Shown here: positions 1-8,205 of the stretch, in pieces
Layout of the letters: each line of letters begins with the position of its first letter
How positions within the stretch are numbered: position 1 is the first letter of the stretch
From: JBGPLJ01 sp035644395
Lineage (GTDB): Bacteria > Pseudomonadota > Gammaproteobacteria > Steroidobacterales > Steroidobacteraceae
NCBI GenBank assembly: GCA_035644395.1
Contig: DASQOR010000010.1
Location: forward strand, 1-64,000
Direction of reading: 5' to 3'
DNA length: 64,000 nt
Position numbers and translations under genes: made by a program
The notes under the pieces: generated by a model
The model's database searches: none
Told to the model about the DNA's origin: nothing
Seen by the model: the letters and a program-made list of their open reading frames with translations, nothing else

Positions 1-98
1 CGCGCGCGTCGGGCATCTTCCGCCCGATCCGTTCGGCTGCTCGCTCGCCGGTTCAGCTCCATACGCTCCGTGTTCGTCAGGGTGATAGCGTCTGTCAT
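1..98 (-). CDS. IS630-type transposase, N-terminal start only (cut by window edge)
   Basis: A minus-strand reading frame starts with ATG at 98 and runs off the left edge after 32 codons. The peptide (MTDAITLTNTERMELNRRAS, then SRTDRAEDARRA) resembles the start of IS630-family transposases, which begin with an L-T-x-x-E-R-x-x-L segment followed by S-R-T and a basic helix-turn-helix. No catalytic residues lie inside the window, so intactness cannot be judged. The A/T-rich stretch at 110-140 just outside it could hold the element's end, but I see no inverted repeat to prove it. A short DNA-binding protein of another family is the alternative. Confidence 0.5.
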   Translation of the reverse strand, partial: MTDAITLTNTERMELNRRASSRTDRAEDARRA

Positions 99-176
99 GG
101 ACGCTATTCTAGTCTATAAATGGTTGTTACAGTCCACTAGATCGTCATCGGGCCAGCGATCGGCTTTGCGCCTGCG

Positions 177-683
177 TCACTGATTGTGGACGGGCGCGTT
201 CTTGTCGATGGATTTGCGGCCGAGCGGAATGCTGAATACGCCGAAGTAGCGGCCGCCCTCCACGTCCATGGAAACGAGCACGCGCATTTCGGCGACCTCG
301 CTCGAGCGCGGCGTGACGATGAGGCTGCGGCGGTACACAGCCGCGGCGGTTGCCTTCTCCTGAACCGAGGCGCTGGCACCCGACTCGAGGACCACCGAAT
401 CCGACGCCGGGAATTCGATGCGCAGGTTCTCGCCGGCAACCCGGGGCACGACGGCGATCGCAACCGTGATCGGCTGATCCTTGAGAGCCGCACTGCTCAA
501 TTGATAGCGGACGTCGGCTGGCACGCTGATCTTCGAGGTCGGTCGGGCAAGCTTCATGCTGTCGACCGCCGGTTCGGCGGGAGTCGCGGTCGCCTGTGTC
601 GCCGCGCCCAAGCCCGGCGACGGTGCCGTGGCGCAGGCGGCGAGCGAATACAACGCCAGTCCGGCGAGCAAGATCGGTTTCAT
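177..683 (-). CDS. hypothetical lipoprotein
   Basis: This 168-residue protein has a lipoprotein signal: a basic start (MKP), a hydrophobic run and the lipobox L-A-A-C with the lipidated Cys at residue 16. A Pro/Ala/Thr-rich linker and a beta-rich domain follow. The start at 683 is preferred over the in-frame ATG at 701 because it puts the signal at the very N-terminus and has AGGGAAG upstream. I do not recognise the folded domain. It lies 26 bp downstream of the metalloprotease lipoprotein on the same strand and may be co-transcribed with it, which suggests an envelope or secreted role. No function is assigned. Confidence 0.75.
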   Translation of the reverse strand: MKPILLAGLALYSLAACATAPSPGLGAATQATATPAEPAVDSMKLARPTSKISVPADVRYQLSSAALKDQPITVAIAVVPRVAGENLRIEFPASDSVVLESGASASVQEKATAAAVYRRSLIVTPRSSEVAEMRVLVSMDVEGGRYFGVFSIPLGRKSIDKNAPVHNQ

Positions 684-709
684 GATTGCTTCCCTGTCCA
701 TGCGTGCGC

Positions 710-3109
710 CTAGTTGGATGTCACGCTGATCGTGAGATCGGTCGGCGCCGGCGCGACCATGTCATTGCAGCCGGCATTGCCGCAATCGTAGATGTCGAGG
801 ACGTAGTCGGCCGCCGTGAGGTTGTTGAGCGTAAAGCTCTCGTTGGCCGGTCCCATGACCGGTGCCAGCTGCACGCCCTGGCGATAGACCTGGATGTCCG
901 GATCGCGGCCGGCCGCGGCAGTCAGATCGAACTTCACGTTGCCCTGCGCCAGGAGCGTGAACTTGAGGAACCGATGGGTCGAGAGCTTGTTGCCGACGCC
1001 GAAGGCATTCGTGCTGCGCAGGACCGTCGTGCCGCCGAGCGCAATGCTCGTGTAGACCGGCAGTACATCCGCCGAGCCGCCGGCGTTGTTGGTCTCCGTG
1101 CTGCCGTATGCATCCGCGGCCACCAGTTGTTCGCTGGCCAGCATGGCGTCGATCGATGCTACGTTCGCAGGCAGCGCCTGTTTCAGTGCCGCCATGAACG
1201 AGTAGAGGCTCGTCACCGCGGGTGTCTGCGAATGCGGTACGCCGTGCCAGACGTTCCAGATCGGCTGGAACCCAAGGGCGAGCGTGTCGCCGGCGTCATT
1301 CGTGCCGTCGTAGAGATCGTAGACGAGCTCCTGCGTCGACGATTCGCTGTACCAGCCATCGACGCCGCTTTCGTTTTCGACGTTGAAAATACCTTCCTGG
1401 TGCTGGTTCGCGCCGAAGCTGTCGCGCATCAGCGCATTGTCGCGCGCCATCGCGGAGAACGCCGTCGCCAGCCCTTCCCCGAACGCGACACGCAGATCCA
1501 GGCGGTCGCTGATGGAGTGCGACCCGCCAATGCTGTCGGAACGCGAGAACGCATCGTCGATGTAGTGGCCGAACTCGTGCAGGATGATGCCCGAGTCGTA
1601 CTCGTCCGTGTCGACGTTGACTTCGGCCGCGAGCACGATGCGGCGGCCCGCGCCATCGCGGGTGAAGAACGTGACGCCGCCTTCATTGTTCGGGCCCCAG
1701 TCGACCGTCAGCGCCGGAAAGTCGGCGTTCGGTTCGGCGCTCAGCACGCGCGTGAGGCCGGTCTGGACTGCATTCAGCACGGCGAACGGCGCCGAGGCGC
1801 GTTCGCCGACCAGCGTCCCCGCGGCGTTCCAGCCCGAGGGAATCTGGATGTCGTGCACGCCGCCAGCGGCGCTGTTGAACTGCGGACCCGTGTAGCTATG
1901 GACGGGACCGAGCGGCGCACCACTGATCTCGTCGAGATCCCGGACGGAAACATCCCAGTGCGGCAGTGCATCCGGTGCCTGGCGCAAAGTCGTCGCCGTC
2001 ACTCGCAGCTTCACGTCCCTCACGGAAGGGGCCACGAGGCTGTAGTTCTGCGAGAAGCGGCCGCTCGCGAGCACCGCGAACGTCGTCCCATCGACCACTT
2101 CCACGAGCACGGCGGGCGTGAGCGGTACATAGCTGAGTGCCGCATAGTTGAGACCGGTGCCTTGCGCGCCGAAGGGCACGAGTTCGAACTCAACCTGTCC
2201 CTGCAGCGTCACCGTCGCCGGCACCGGGTTGACGGTGATGCTCACCGTATCCGGCGCACTCACCGCCCCTTCGTCGTCGGTCACGACGAGCGAGATTGTC
2301 ACCACGGTCGCCGTTGCGACCGTCGGGGCGACGAAGGTTATCGCGATGCCGGGGTTGCCCGTCAGCGTCACCGCGGGACCCGCCGTCTGCGTCCAGGTGT
2401 ACAGCGAAATCACGGCGTCGTCCGATGAGCCGCCGCCATTCAGCGTGACCACCGCGGACGACAGGACGGTCTGGTCCAGTCCCGCATTCGCCGTCGGCGG
2501 CACATTGATGCCGGCGCGGAAGGTAACGGTCGCACTTGCGCTTGCGCTGCCTCCGTCGCCGTCACAGGTCAGCGTGTAGATGGTGCTCGCCGTGATCGGG
2601 CCGACATCCTCGCCGCCACTCGTCGACTTGTTGCCGGTCCAGCCGTCCGATGCCACGCAGGTGTTTGCGTTCGTGCTGCTCCAGGTGAGATGCGAAGTGG
2701 CTCCGGCATGAATGCTCGCCGGCAGCGCGGAAATGGCAACCGCGGGAGCGGGCGGCAACACGACATTCGCCGATGCCTGTCTCGTTCCACCAGCGCCGGT
2801 GCACGACAGCGTGAACGTCGAAGCCGCCGTGATCGCAGGCGATGTCTCCGTGCCGCTCACGGCTTTCGCGCCAGACCAGGCGCCCGATGCCGTGCAGCTC
2901 GTCGCATTGGTCGAGGACCAGGTGAGCTGGGCGGTCGCGCCGGAATTCACCGTGGTTGGATTCGCGCTCAGCGTGACCGTCGGAGCCGGCTTGCTGCCGC
3001 CCCCGCCCCCGCCCCCGCCGCAGCCAGCGAGCACGGCGAGCGCAAGGAAGCCCAGGGACTGAATGCCGGGTACAGCGCGAATCGGGTTGTGCGGGCAACG
3101 CACGTCCAT
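710..3109 (-). CDS. secreted zinc metalloprotease lipoprotein with Ig-like repeats
   Basis: The protein has 799 residues. It carries a lipoprotein signal with L-A-G-C (Cys30) and then a run of glycines. Two similar Ig-like repeats, each containing L-T-W-S-S-T-N-A and paired cysteines, lie at about 40-125 and 128-210. A PKD/REJ-like domain (A-N-A-G-L-D-Q-T) lies at about 215-305. The C-terminal half holds the zinc motif H-E-F-G-H at about 511-515, with E-G-L-A further on as a likely third-ligand region. The extreme C-terminus resembles a PPC-type beta domain. The start at 3109 is chosen for an AGGA seven bases upstream; longer versions would run antisense through the divergent peptidase gene. 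The expected role is hydrolysis of extracellular protein while tethered to the cell surface. Substrate unknown. Confidence 0.85.
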   Translation of the reverse strand: MDVRCPHNPIRAVPGIQSLGFLALAVLAGCGGGGGGGGSKPAPTVTLSANPTTVNSGATAQLTWSSTNATSCTASGAWSGAKAVSGTETSPAITAASTFTLSCTGAGGTRQASANVVLPPAPAVAISALPASIHAGATSHLTWSSTNANTCVASDGWTGNKSTSGGEDVGPITASTIYTLTCDGDGGSASASATVTFRAGINVPPTANAGLDQTVLSSAVVTLNGGGSSDDAVISLYTWTQTAGPAVTLTGNPGIAITFVAPTVATATVVTISLVVTDDEGAVSAPDTVSITVNPVPATVTLQGQVEFELVPFGAQGTGLNYAALSYVPLTPAVLVEVVDGTTFAVLASGRFSQNYSLVAPSVRDVKLRVTATTLRQAPDALPHWDVSVRDLDEISGAPLGPVHSYTGPQFNSAAGGVHDIQIPSGWNAAGTLVGERASAPFAVLNAVQTGLTRVLSAEPNADFPALTVDWGPNNEGGVTFFTRDGAGRRIVLAAEVNVDTDEYDSGIILHEFGHYIDDAFSRSDSIGGSHSISDRLDLRVAFGEGLATAFSAMARDNALMRDSFGANQHQEGIFNVENESGVDGWYSESSTQELVYDLYDGTNDAGDTLALGFQPIWNVWHGVPHSQTPAVTSLYSFMAALKQALPANVASIDAMLASEQLVAADAYGSTETNNAGGSADVLPVYTSIALGGTTVLRSTNAFGVGNKLSTHRFLKFTLLAQGNVKFDLTAAAGRDPDIQVYRQGVQLAPVMGPANESFTLNNLTAADYVLDIYDCGNAGCNDMVAPAPTDLTISVTSN

Positions 3110-3292
3110 TGTGAATTCCTGTTCTCTCATGTGCATTGTTGGTCGCAGCCGCGGCAGTTTATGCTTCGTCCAGCCTCTATATAAGAGTAGGCGATTTAAC
3201 AATGCATTTCCCGGCCTTGACGGCGACCGCCGCGCCGGTGCAAATAGACCCATAACGAGCGATAACGAAGACTCCTGCTGGGGATGCACCAG

Positions 3293-5290
3293 ATGAGCAC
3301 GCAACGACTCCCGGGAATTCGCGGAATGGGCTGTGTTCTGGCCGTCGTGCTCGTGGTGGGTGCGGCCACCGCCGCGGCCGCCAAGCCGCCCAGGAAAATC
3401 ACCGTCGGTGCCCTGACGCTGACGTACTGCAATACCGACTACGACGGCTACTGCGGCTCGATCAAGCGCAAGCTCGACCCGTCGGGCACGGTTGCCGGCA
3501 GTATCACCATCGGCTTCGAATGGTATCCGCGCTTCGACCAGACGAAACCGTCGCTCGGCGTGTGGGCACCGCAGGAAGGCGGTCCCGGCTACTCGAGCAC
3601 CGGCACGCGCGACGGCTATCTCAATGTCTTTGGCTCGCTGCGCGATCGCCGCGAGGTTTTGATCGTCGACAAGCGCGGCACGGGCACCTCCGAGGCAATC
3701 GATTGCCCCGGCGTGCAGACGGAAGATCCCAACGATCCAGCCGCCATCAAGGCTTGCGGCAAGCAGCTCGGCGACAAGACGGCGCTCTACCGCACTGAAC
3801 TCGCGGTCGGCGACATCGTGGGCGTGATGGACGCGCTCGGCATCGACCAGGTCGACTACTACGGCGACAGCTACGGCACCTATGTCGGCCAGGTATTCGC
3901 CGCGCGCTACGGCAGCCGCCTGCGCAGCATCATCCTCGACAGCGCGTATCCCGTGCGCCCGCCGGACGTGTGGTTCCCGACGGACTGGGAGCGCGCGCGC
4001 GACGGGCTCGATCGCGTTTGCCAGCGGTCGCCCGCCTGCCGCGCAGTCGGCGGAAGGTCGACCTGGCGCATCCAGGCGCTGCTCAATTACCTGAGGAACC
4101 GAGACATCAGCGGATCGGCGCCGGACACGGACGGCGACCTCATCGACACCACGCTGAACGTCACGCAGCTGTTCCTGCTGATGACGAATCTCGGCGCCTC
4201 GCCGACGACCTATCGCGACCTCGATGCGGCGGCGCGCGCCTTCCTCGATTCGCACGATCCGCTGCCGCTGCTGCGCCTCTCGGCGGAATACGACACGCCG
4301 GGCGTTTCCGATGCGGTGGACTTCAGCTACGGCCAGTACCAGGACCTCGTGTGCGAGGAATACCCGCTGCACTACGACCTGACGAAGTCACCGGCGCAGC
4401 GGCGCACGCAGTATGCGAACGCGCTGGAGGATGCCCGCCAGAACCGGACCGATCTGTTCGCGCCGTTCACGATCGACGAAGCAGTGGATTCGGGAGCGAA
4501 CTTCACGCCGCTCGCGACCTGCCTCGACTGGCCGAAGCCGATCGCCGCTTATCCGCAGGGCGATGCGTTGCCGGCGCATCCGGTGTTCCCGAACGTGCCG
4601 ACGCTGATCCTGTCGGGCGATCTCGATTCCATCACCTCGGTGGAGGATGCCAACCAGGTGACCGAGCTCTTCCCGAACGTCACGCATCTCATCGCGCCGA
4701 ATCTCACGCACGTCACGGCGTACTACTACAGCGACGTCGGTTACCTGCCGGACGGCGGCGATACGACGCATTGCATGGAAGGCGTCATACGCCGGTTCAT
4801 CAAGCAGCTCTCGCCCGGCGACACGAGCTGCATTCCGGACATCCGCCCGATCCGCACGCCGCCGAAGTTCGCACGCAGCGTCGACGAGCTGACCCCGCTC
4901 GACGCAACGAGCGGCAACCAGGCGAGCAACGCGAAGCTCAGGATCGCAACCGGCGCGCTCGAAACAGTCGGTGATGTCTTCACGCGCTTCATCATCACGT
5001 ACGGCATCGGCAGCGGCCTGCGCGGTGGCCAGTACACCTATCTCGGCACGGATACTGGCTATGAGTGGGATCTCGACAGGGTGAAATGGACGGACGACCT
5101 GCAGGTTTCCGGCGCCATCGTGTGGGATTCCGCTTCGGGCAATGTGACCTCGGACGTTACGCTGCGCAAAGGCGGCAAGAACATCGGCACGCTCAACATC
5201 AGCTGGAACGACGTGCCGGGTAACGCCATCGCGACGGTCACGGGAACGATCGACGGCGATCGAGTGCGCGCGAAGCGTATCGCGCCCTGA
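3293..5290 (+). CDS. exported S33-family alpha/beta-hydrolase peptidase (TAP-like)
   Basis: This 665-residue protein has an N-terminal signal peptide ending near A-A-A-A-K. Its alpha/beta-hydrolase core contains the oxyanion G-G-P-G-Y, the strand V-D-K-R-G-T-G and the nucleophile elbow G-D-S-Y-G-T (Ser near residue 193). A later S-G-D-L-D and an L-T-H-V segment supply the likely Asp and His of the triad. This layout is that of tripeptidyl-aminopeptidase-like secreted hydrolases, which remove short peptides from N-termini. The last 150 or so residues form an extra beta-rich domain I do not recognise. The start at 3293 has GGGG nine bases upstream; an ATG at 3284 is the alternative. It is divergent from the metalloprotease gene, so the pair may form a peptide-scavenging set. 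Confidence 0.85.
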   Translation: MSTQRLPGIRGMGCVLAVVLVVGAATAAAAKPPRKITVGALTLTYCNTDYDGYCGSIKRKLDPSGTVAGSITIGFEWYPRFDQTKPSLGVWAPQEGGPGYSSTGTRDGYLNVFGSLRDRREVLIVDKRGTGTSEAIDCPGVQTEDPNDPAAIKACGKQLGDKTALYRTELAVGDIVGVMDALGIDQVDYYGDSYGTYVGQVFAARYGSRLRSIILDSAYPVRPPDVWFPTDWERARDGLDRVCQRSPACRAVGGRSTWRIQALLNYLRNRDISGSAPDTDGDLIDTTLNVTQLFLLMTNLGASPTTYRDLDAAARAFLDSHDPLPLLRLSAEYDTPGVSDAVDFSYGQYQDLVCEEYPLHYDLTKSPAQRRTQYANALEDARQNRTDLFAPFTIDEAVDSGANFTPLATCLDWPKPIAAYPQGDALPAHPVFPNVPTLILSGDLDSITSVEDANQVTELFPNVTHLIAPNLTHVTAYYYSDVGYLPDGGDTTHCMEGVIRRFIKQLSPGDTSCIPDIRPIRTPPKFARSVDELTPLDATSGNQASNAKLRIATGALETVGDVFTRFIITYGIGSGLRGGQYTYLGTDTGYEWDLDRVKWTDDLQVSGAIVWDSASGNVTSDVTLRKGGKNIGTLNISWNDVPGNAIATVTGTIDGDRVRAKRIAP

Positions 5291-5306
5291 GGGAAGCTTT
5301 TTCGAT

Positions 5307-5336
5307 CGCGGCGGCATCGCAGTCGGTGCCGCCGCG
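5307..5336. terminator. hairpin between convergent genes
   Basis: A perfect 10-bp stem (CGCGGCGGCA with its complement) encloses a 10-base loop between the ends of the convergent S33 peptidase and VOC genes. There is no clean T-run on either exit side, so it is a candidate bidirectional terminator rather than a textbook one. Confidence 0.45.
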
Positions 5337-5341
5337 TGTCC

Positions 5342-5818
5342 TCAGCCTTCGGCGTGCGCCTTCTTGAGCGCCGCGATGTCGAGTTTCACCATCTGCATCA
5401 CCGCCCGCATGACGCTGTCGCGCTTGGATGGCGCCTTGTCACTGAGGAATTCGTCGATGATGCGCGGCACGACCTGCCAGCACAGGCCGTATTTGTCCTT
5501 GAGCCAGCCGCACTGCACTTCCTTGCCGCCGTCGGCGCAGAGCCGCTGCCAGTAGTAGTCGATCTCGTCCTGCGTATCGCATTTCACGTAGAAGGAGACG
5601 GACTCGTTGAACTTGAATTGCGGCCCGCCATTCAGGGCGACGAACTCCTGTCCGTCGAGTTCGCAGGTCGCGATCATCACCGAGCCCGCGGGCCCCGGCA
5701 TGCCCTCGCCGTAATGGGTGACCTTCGCGACGCGCGATTTCTTGAAGATCGAGACGTAGAAGTTGCAGGCCTCTTCGGCGCAACCGTCGAACCAGAGGAA
5801 GGGCACGATTCTCTGCAT
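5342..5818 (-). CDS. VOC-family protein, PhnB/3-demethylubiquinone-methyltransferase-like
   Basis: The protein has 158 residues beginning MQRIVPFLWFDGCAEEA. The pattern of W-F-D-G-x-A-E-E-A, then F-x-L-N-G-G-P, then C-G-W-L-K-D-K-Y-G-x-x-W-Q-V-V-P is characteristic of the PhnB-like branch of the vicinal oxygen chelate superfamily. These proteins form paired beta-alpha-beta-beta-beta modules. Most members have no proven reaction, so none is claimed. The start at 5818 has CTGGAG upstream. It is the third gene of an SRPBCC-ArsR-VOC set, a combination common in proteobacteria and probably controlled by the ArsR protein. Confidence 0.85.
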   Translation of the reverse strand: MQRIVPFLWFDGCAEEACNFYVSIFKKSRVAKVTHYGEGMPGPAGSVMIATCELDGQEFVALNGGPQFKFNESVSFYVKCDTQDEIDYYWQRLCADGGKEVQCGWLKDKYGLCWQVVPRIIDEFLSDKAPSKRDSVMRAVMQMVKLDIAALKKAHAEG

Positions 5819-5944
5819 GGCAATTCTCCAGGTGCGTTCCGGCGAGAATGGACATCGCGTTCTACCACAAGGACGCCTGGAGAGCCCCGCCGCCGACATC
5901 GCGGCCGCAAAAATCGTCATTGCGTGCGACCGCAGCAGGCGCGG

Positions 5945-6310
5945 TCAGGATTCGACGGCCGCCTTGAGCTTGCCGAGCGCCACATCCCACTGCTGGGCGA
6001 TGCGCTCGAGCGAACGCCTCGCCTCCTCGAGCTGCGACGGCTCGAACTCCCAGAGCCGCTCGCGGCCCGCTTTCACGTGCTGCACGAGACCGGCGACCGC
6101 GAGCACCTGCAGGTGCTTGGTGACCGCCTGGCGCGTGATGTCCGTGCCCGCCGTGAGCTGTGCGATCGAGAATGCGCCGCCCGCGCAGAGCACAGCAACA
6201 ATTCTGAGCCGTGTCTCATCGCCGAGCGCGGCGAAGATCGCGGCGTGGCCCTTGAGCGTTGCCGGCCTGAGCGTCTTCTGCTTCGAATACGGGCTAGGCT
6301 TTGGCGACAT
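5945..6310 (-). CDS. ArsR-family winged-helix transcriptional regulator
   Basis: This 121-residue protein has the ArsR winged helix: F-A-A-L-G-D-E-T-R-L-R-I near the N-terminus, then a recognition-helix segment I-T-R-Q-A-V-T-K-H-L, then the wing (G-R-E-R-L-W-E-F). It lacks the Cys pair of metal-sensing ArsR proteins, so it belongs to the non-metal group usually found beside SRPBCC (AHSA1) genes. Its start overlaps the end of the SRPBCC gene by 17 bases, implying translational coupling. It probably represses its own operon; a repeated sequence over the promoter and ribosome-binding site upstream is the candidate operator. Confidence 0.9.
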   Translation of the reverse strand: MSPKPSPYSKQKTLRPATLKGHAAIFAALGDETRLRIVAVLCAGGAFSIAQLTAGTDITRQAVTKHLQVLAVAGLVQHVKAGRERLWEFEPSQLEEARRSLERIAQQWDVALGKLKAAVES

Positions 6311-6755
6311 GCTTGGCGATATTCTGCATCTGCTCATCCCAGCCGCCGCTATTCATGCGAAATGCCTCGGGCCGGCGCGCGAGCGGAATCTTCTCGAAGC
6401 CGGATTCGACGACGCTGAGAAGGGTGCCGCCCTCGGCGTCCCGGAGCTCGAATTCCACCAGCGTCGTCGGCTCACCCGAATAGTCGACCTTAGGATCCAC
6501 CGCGTACGGATGCCAGCGCCAGGAGAAGATGCGCTCCGGCTCTACGCGTTCAACCATGACCTCGAAAACGATGTGTTCGTAGCCGGGATATGTAATCTGC
6601 CCGGTGGTGCGCTGGCCGGGCGTGAAGGCCTTGCCTTTGAGCGCGGCGCCGAACCAGTTGCCGAAGTCCTCGGCATTCGTGAGCGCGCGCCAGACACGGC
6701 TGCGCGGCGCTTTCAGCAGGATTTTTCTCTCGATGCGATCGCCGGGTGCGTTCAT
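6294..6755 (-). CDS. SRPBCC (AHSA1-type) domain protein
   Basis: This 153-residue protein is a single SRPBCC/START-like domain. It has the usual opening (I-E-R-K-I-L-L-K-A-P-R-S-R-V-W-R-A-L), a central F-G-N-W-F-G and the closing G-G-W-D-E-Q-M-Q-N segment of the AHSA1 group. Such proteins bind small hydrophobic ligands in a deep cavity; no ligand can be read from the sequence. The start at 6755 has a strong AGGAGG six bases upstream. It is the first gene of the operon and is followed by the overlapping ArsR regulator. Confidence 0.88.
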   Translation of the reverse strand: MNAPGDRIERKILLKAPRSRVWRALTNAEDFGNWFGAALKGKAFTPGQRTTGQITYPGYEHIVFEVMVERVEPERIFSWRWHPYAVDPKVDYSGEPTTLVEFELRDAEGGTLLSVVESGFEKIPLARRPEAFRMNSGGWDEQMQNIAKHVAKA

Positions 6756-6804
6756 ATGCAACCTCCTGGCTGCATAATACACGGGTCCCGCCGATATGCA
6801 ACCT
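6754..6804 (-). promoter_or_regulatory. promoter and candidate ArsR operator of the SRPBCC-ArsR-VOC operon
   Basis: On the minus strand a -35-like TTGCAT (6796-6801) and a -10 TATTAT (6774-6779) are separated by 16 bases. The 11-mer ATATGCAACCT, read on the plus strand, occurs exactly twice, at 6754-6764 and 6794-6804. One copy covers the -35 box and the other covers the ribosome-binding site of the first gene. Two such copies 40 bp apart are well placed for autorepression. The promoter is read directly; its use by the ArsR protein is inference. Confidence 0.6.
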
Positions 6805-7034
6805 TGTCGTTGCCTGATCGGCCAGCGGCCTGCGAAACCGCAGTCTCGAGGCCCCTTTTGGGGTAATCTAGCGCTGGCTCGTGATCTTTCGGCTTGTCTG
6901 TCCTTGGCCCCCTGCGCCGTCCCAAGCGCGCTCTACGGCCAAAGCCTCTCACCTCAGAAGCATCTTCGAACCGATCCGCGGGGAGATACCGCGCGGCTGT
7001 CCACTCGACCACCTGAGCACGGCAAGCAACTGAA

Positions 7035-7406
7035 ATGATTACGTTGACGTTTCGTTCCGCGCTCGGCGAGTCGCAGATGCAGACCCGGGCCGCCTATTTC
7101 CGGTTCTGCGCCGACGGCACCCTGCGGGCGAACGGCAATTCCGTCGCCGCGACTCGCGAGGACGACTGCTGGCGGCTCGGCCAGCGGCTGTTCCGCGAAC
7201 TCGAATGCTCAGGACCCGTTTACGTGCGGGCGCGCCGGACGGCCGATGCGGCCCCGATCCGGCTCGGGCCGTACAGCGTGCTCAGAACCGCGGCGGGACT
7301 CGTGTACGGCGACGACGCGTGTCTCGATGTGCGGCTGCCGACCGTGAACCGGGAACCCGCCCAGTCGTGGTACGAAGTTGCCTTGCTGCTGAAAAACAAT
7401 GCGTGA
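7035..7406 (+). CDS. hypothetical protein (123 aa)
   Basis: This is a small soluble protein of 123 residues with no signal peptide or membrane segment. It is rich in Arg and aromatic residues with alternating beta-like stretches. I do not recognise a family. It begins a run of four short plus-strand genes that end at the convergent aspartic protease gene. The 279 bases between it and the SRPBCC start hold only the promoter and operator of that operon; I see nothing else there. Confidence 0.6.
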   Translation: MITLTFRSALGESQMQTRAAYFRFCADGTLRANGNSVAATREDDCWRLGQRLFRELECSGPVYVRARRTADAAPIRLGPYSVLRTAAGLVYGDDACLDVRLPTVNREPAQSWYEVALLLKNNA

Positions 7407-7430
7407 CTCACACCAGCGTGGATACATCGC

Positions 7431-7571
7431 ATGACCACCGCGCTCATCGGATTACTCGCCATTACGACCTTGCTGATGGCCATGCTCTGGCGCAATTCGA
7501 AAGCACAGGTCGAGGAGCTGAACGGCCGTATTGCATCGCTCAAGCGTCAGCTCGCCCGCAACGGCCGCTAG
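7431..7571 (+). CDS. small single-span membrane protein (46 aa)
   Basis: This short frame encodes 46 residues: one hydrophobic helix (L-I-G-L-L-A-I-T-T-L-L-M-A-M-L-W) followed by a charged amphipathic tail (E-E-L-N-G-R-I-A-S-L-K-R-Q-L-A-R) with heptad spacing, so a short coiled coil outside the bilayer is likely. It starts 24 bases after the preceding stop and lies in the same direction as its neighbours. No family is recognised; the membrane anchor plus coiled coil suggests a small scaffold or regulatory peptide. Confidence 0.55.
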   Translation: MTTALIGLLAITTLLMAMLWRNSKAQVEELNGRIASLKRQLARNGR

Positions 7572-7616
7572 CGCTGTTGCCGACCTACATTCCCGCAACC
7601 AACGAGAGACTTTCCA

Positions 7617-7775
7617 GTGGCAAAGCCCAACTATCGGCAAGCGAAGAAGCAGAAGGAAGCGAGCCGCAAATTGAAACAGGCGGAGCGACTCGAGCGCCGC
7701 ACTGCGCGTTCCGCGCCGCCGCAACAGCCGGAGCCGCCCGTCACGACAACGCCGGAAACCAAGCATGAAACTTGA
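7617..7775 (+). CDS. small basic coiled-coil-like protein (52 aa), GTG start
   Basis: The 52-residue product begins at GTG as MAKPNYRQAKKQKEASRKLK. It is very basic and helical in its first 30 residues and has a Pro/Thr-rich tail. Small proteins with this opening are common and uncharacterised in proteobacteria. Its last 11 bases overlap the start of the next gene, which supports translation of both. A nucleic-acid or ribosome-associated role is possible from its charge, but unproven. Confidence 0.55.
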   Translation: MAKPNYRQAKKQKEASRKLKQAERLERRTARSAPPQQPEPPVTTTPETKHET

Positions 7776-8205
7776 AGCACCCAAGCTCCGCCAGGCACGC
7801 CTGCAGCGCCAGGAGATCTGGCGCCGCGCCCGCGCGACGTCACCCGCGCTGCGCGGAGTCTTCCCGCGGGTCGAACTGCTGCACATCGAGCTGAAGTTCG
7901 TCGATCACATGGCGCACACGCCGGCCGACCAGACGCATACCATGCATCCGGCCGCGCAGGCTTTCTTCTCCTTCCCGTGCCCGTATGCGGACTGCGACGG
8001 CGCCTACGATCTCGCCGCCGCCGTCAACGAAGCCGCCGGGAGTTCCCCGCACCGCTGCGAGGGCGACCTGCATTGCACTGGCCACCGCGTGCGCGACGGC
8101 GCCAACGGGCAGGCCTGCGGCCTGCAGCTGCATTTCGCGGTTACGGTGCGTATTCGCCGCCCGTCCACGGCTGCCAGGGAAACGGCGGACGCAGCGCCAG
8201 GCTGA
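7765..8205 (+). CDS. hypothetical protein with Cys/His clusters (146 aa)
   Basis: This 146-residue protein has a basic helical N-terminus and then a region with several potential metal ligands: C-P-Y-A-D-C, later R-C-E-G-D-L-H-C-T-G-H, and a final C-G-L-Q-L-H-F. The spacing suggests a zinc-ribbon-like fold stabilised by metal, although I cannot name the family. It overlaps the upstream small gene by 11 bases and ends immediately before the stop of the convergent aspartic protease gene. No function is assigned. Confidence 0.65.
   Translation: MKLEAPKLRQARLQRQEIWRRARATSPALRGVFPRVELLHIELKFVDHMAHTPADQTHTMHPAAQAFFSFPCPYADCDGAYDLAAAVNEAAGSSPHRCEGDLHCTGHRVRDGANGQACGLQLHFAVTVRIRRPSTAARETADAAPG

Noticed and set aside
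3110..4372. A minus-strand frame extending the metalloprotease gene upstream across the S33 peptidase gene.
   Set aside because: The extra part is antisense to a well-supported gene, has no homology, and a proper ribosome-binding site marks the start at 3109.
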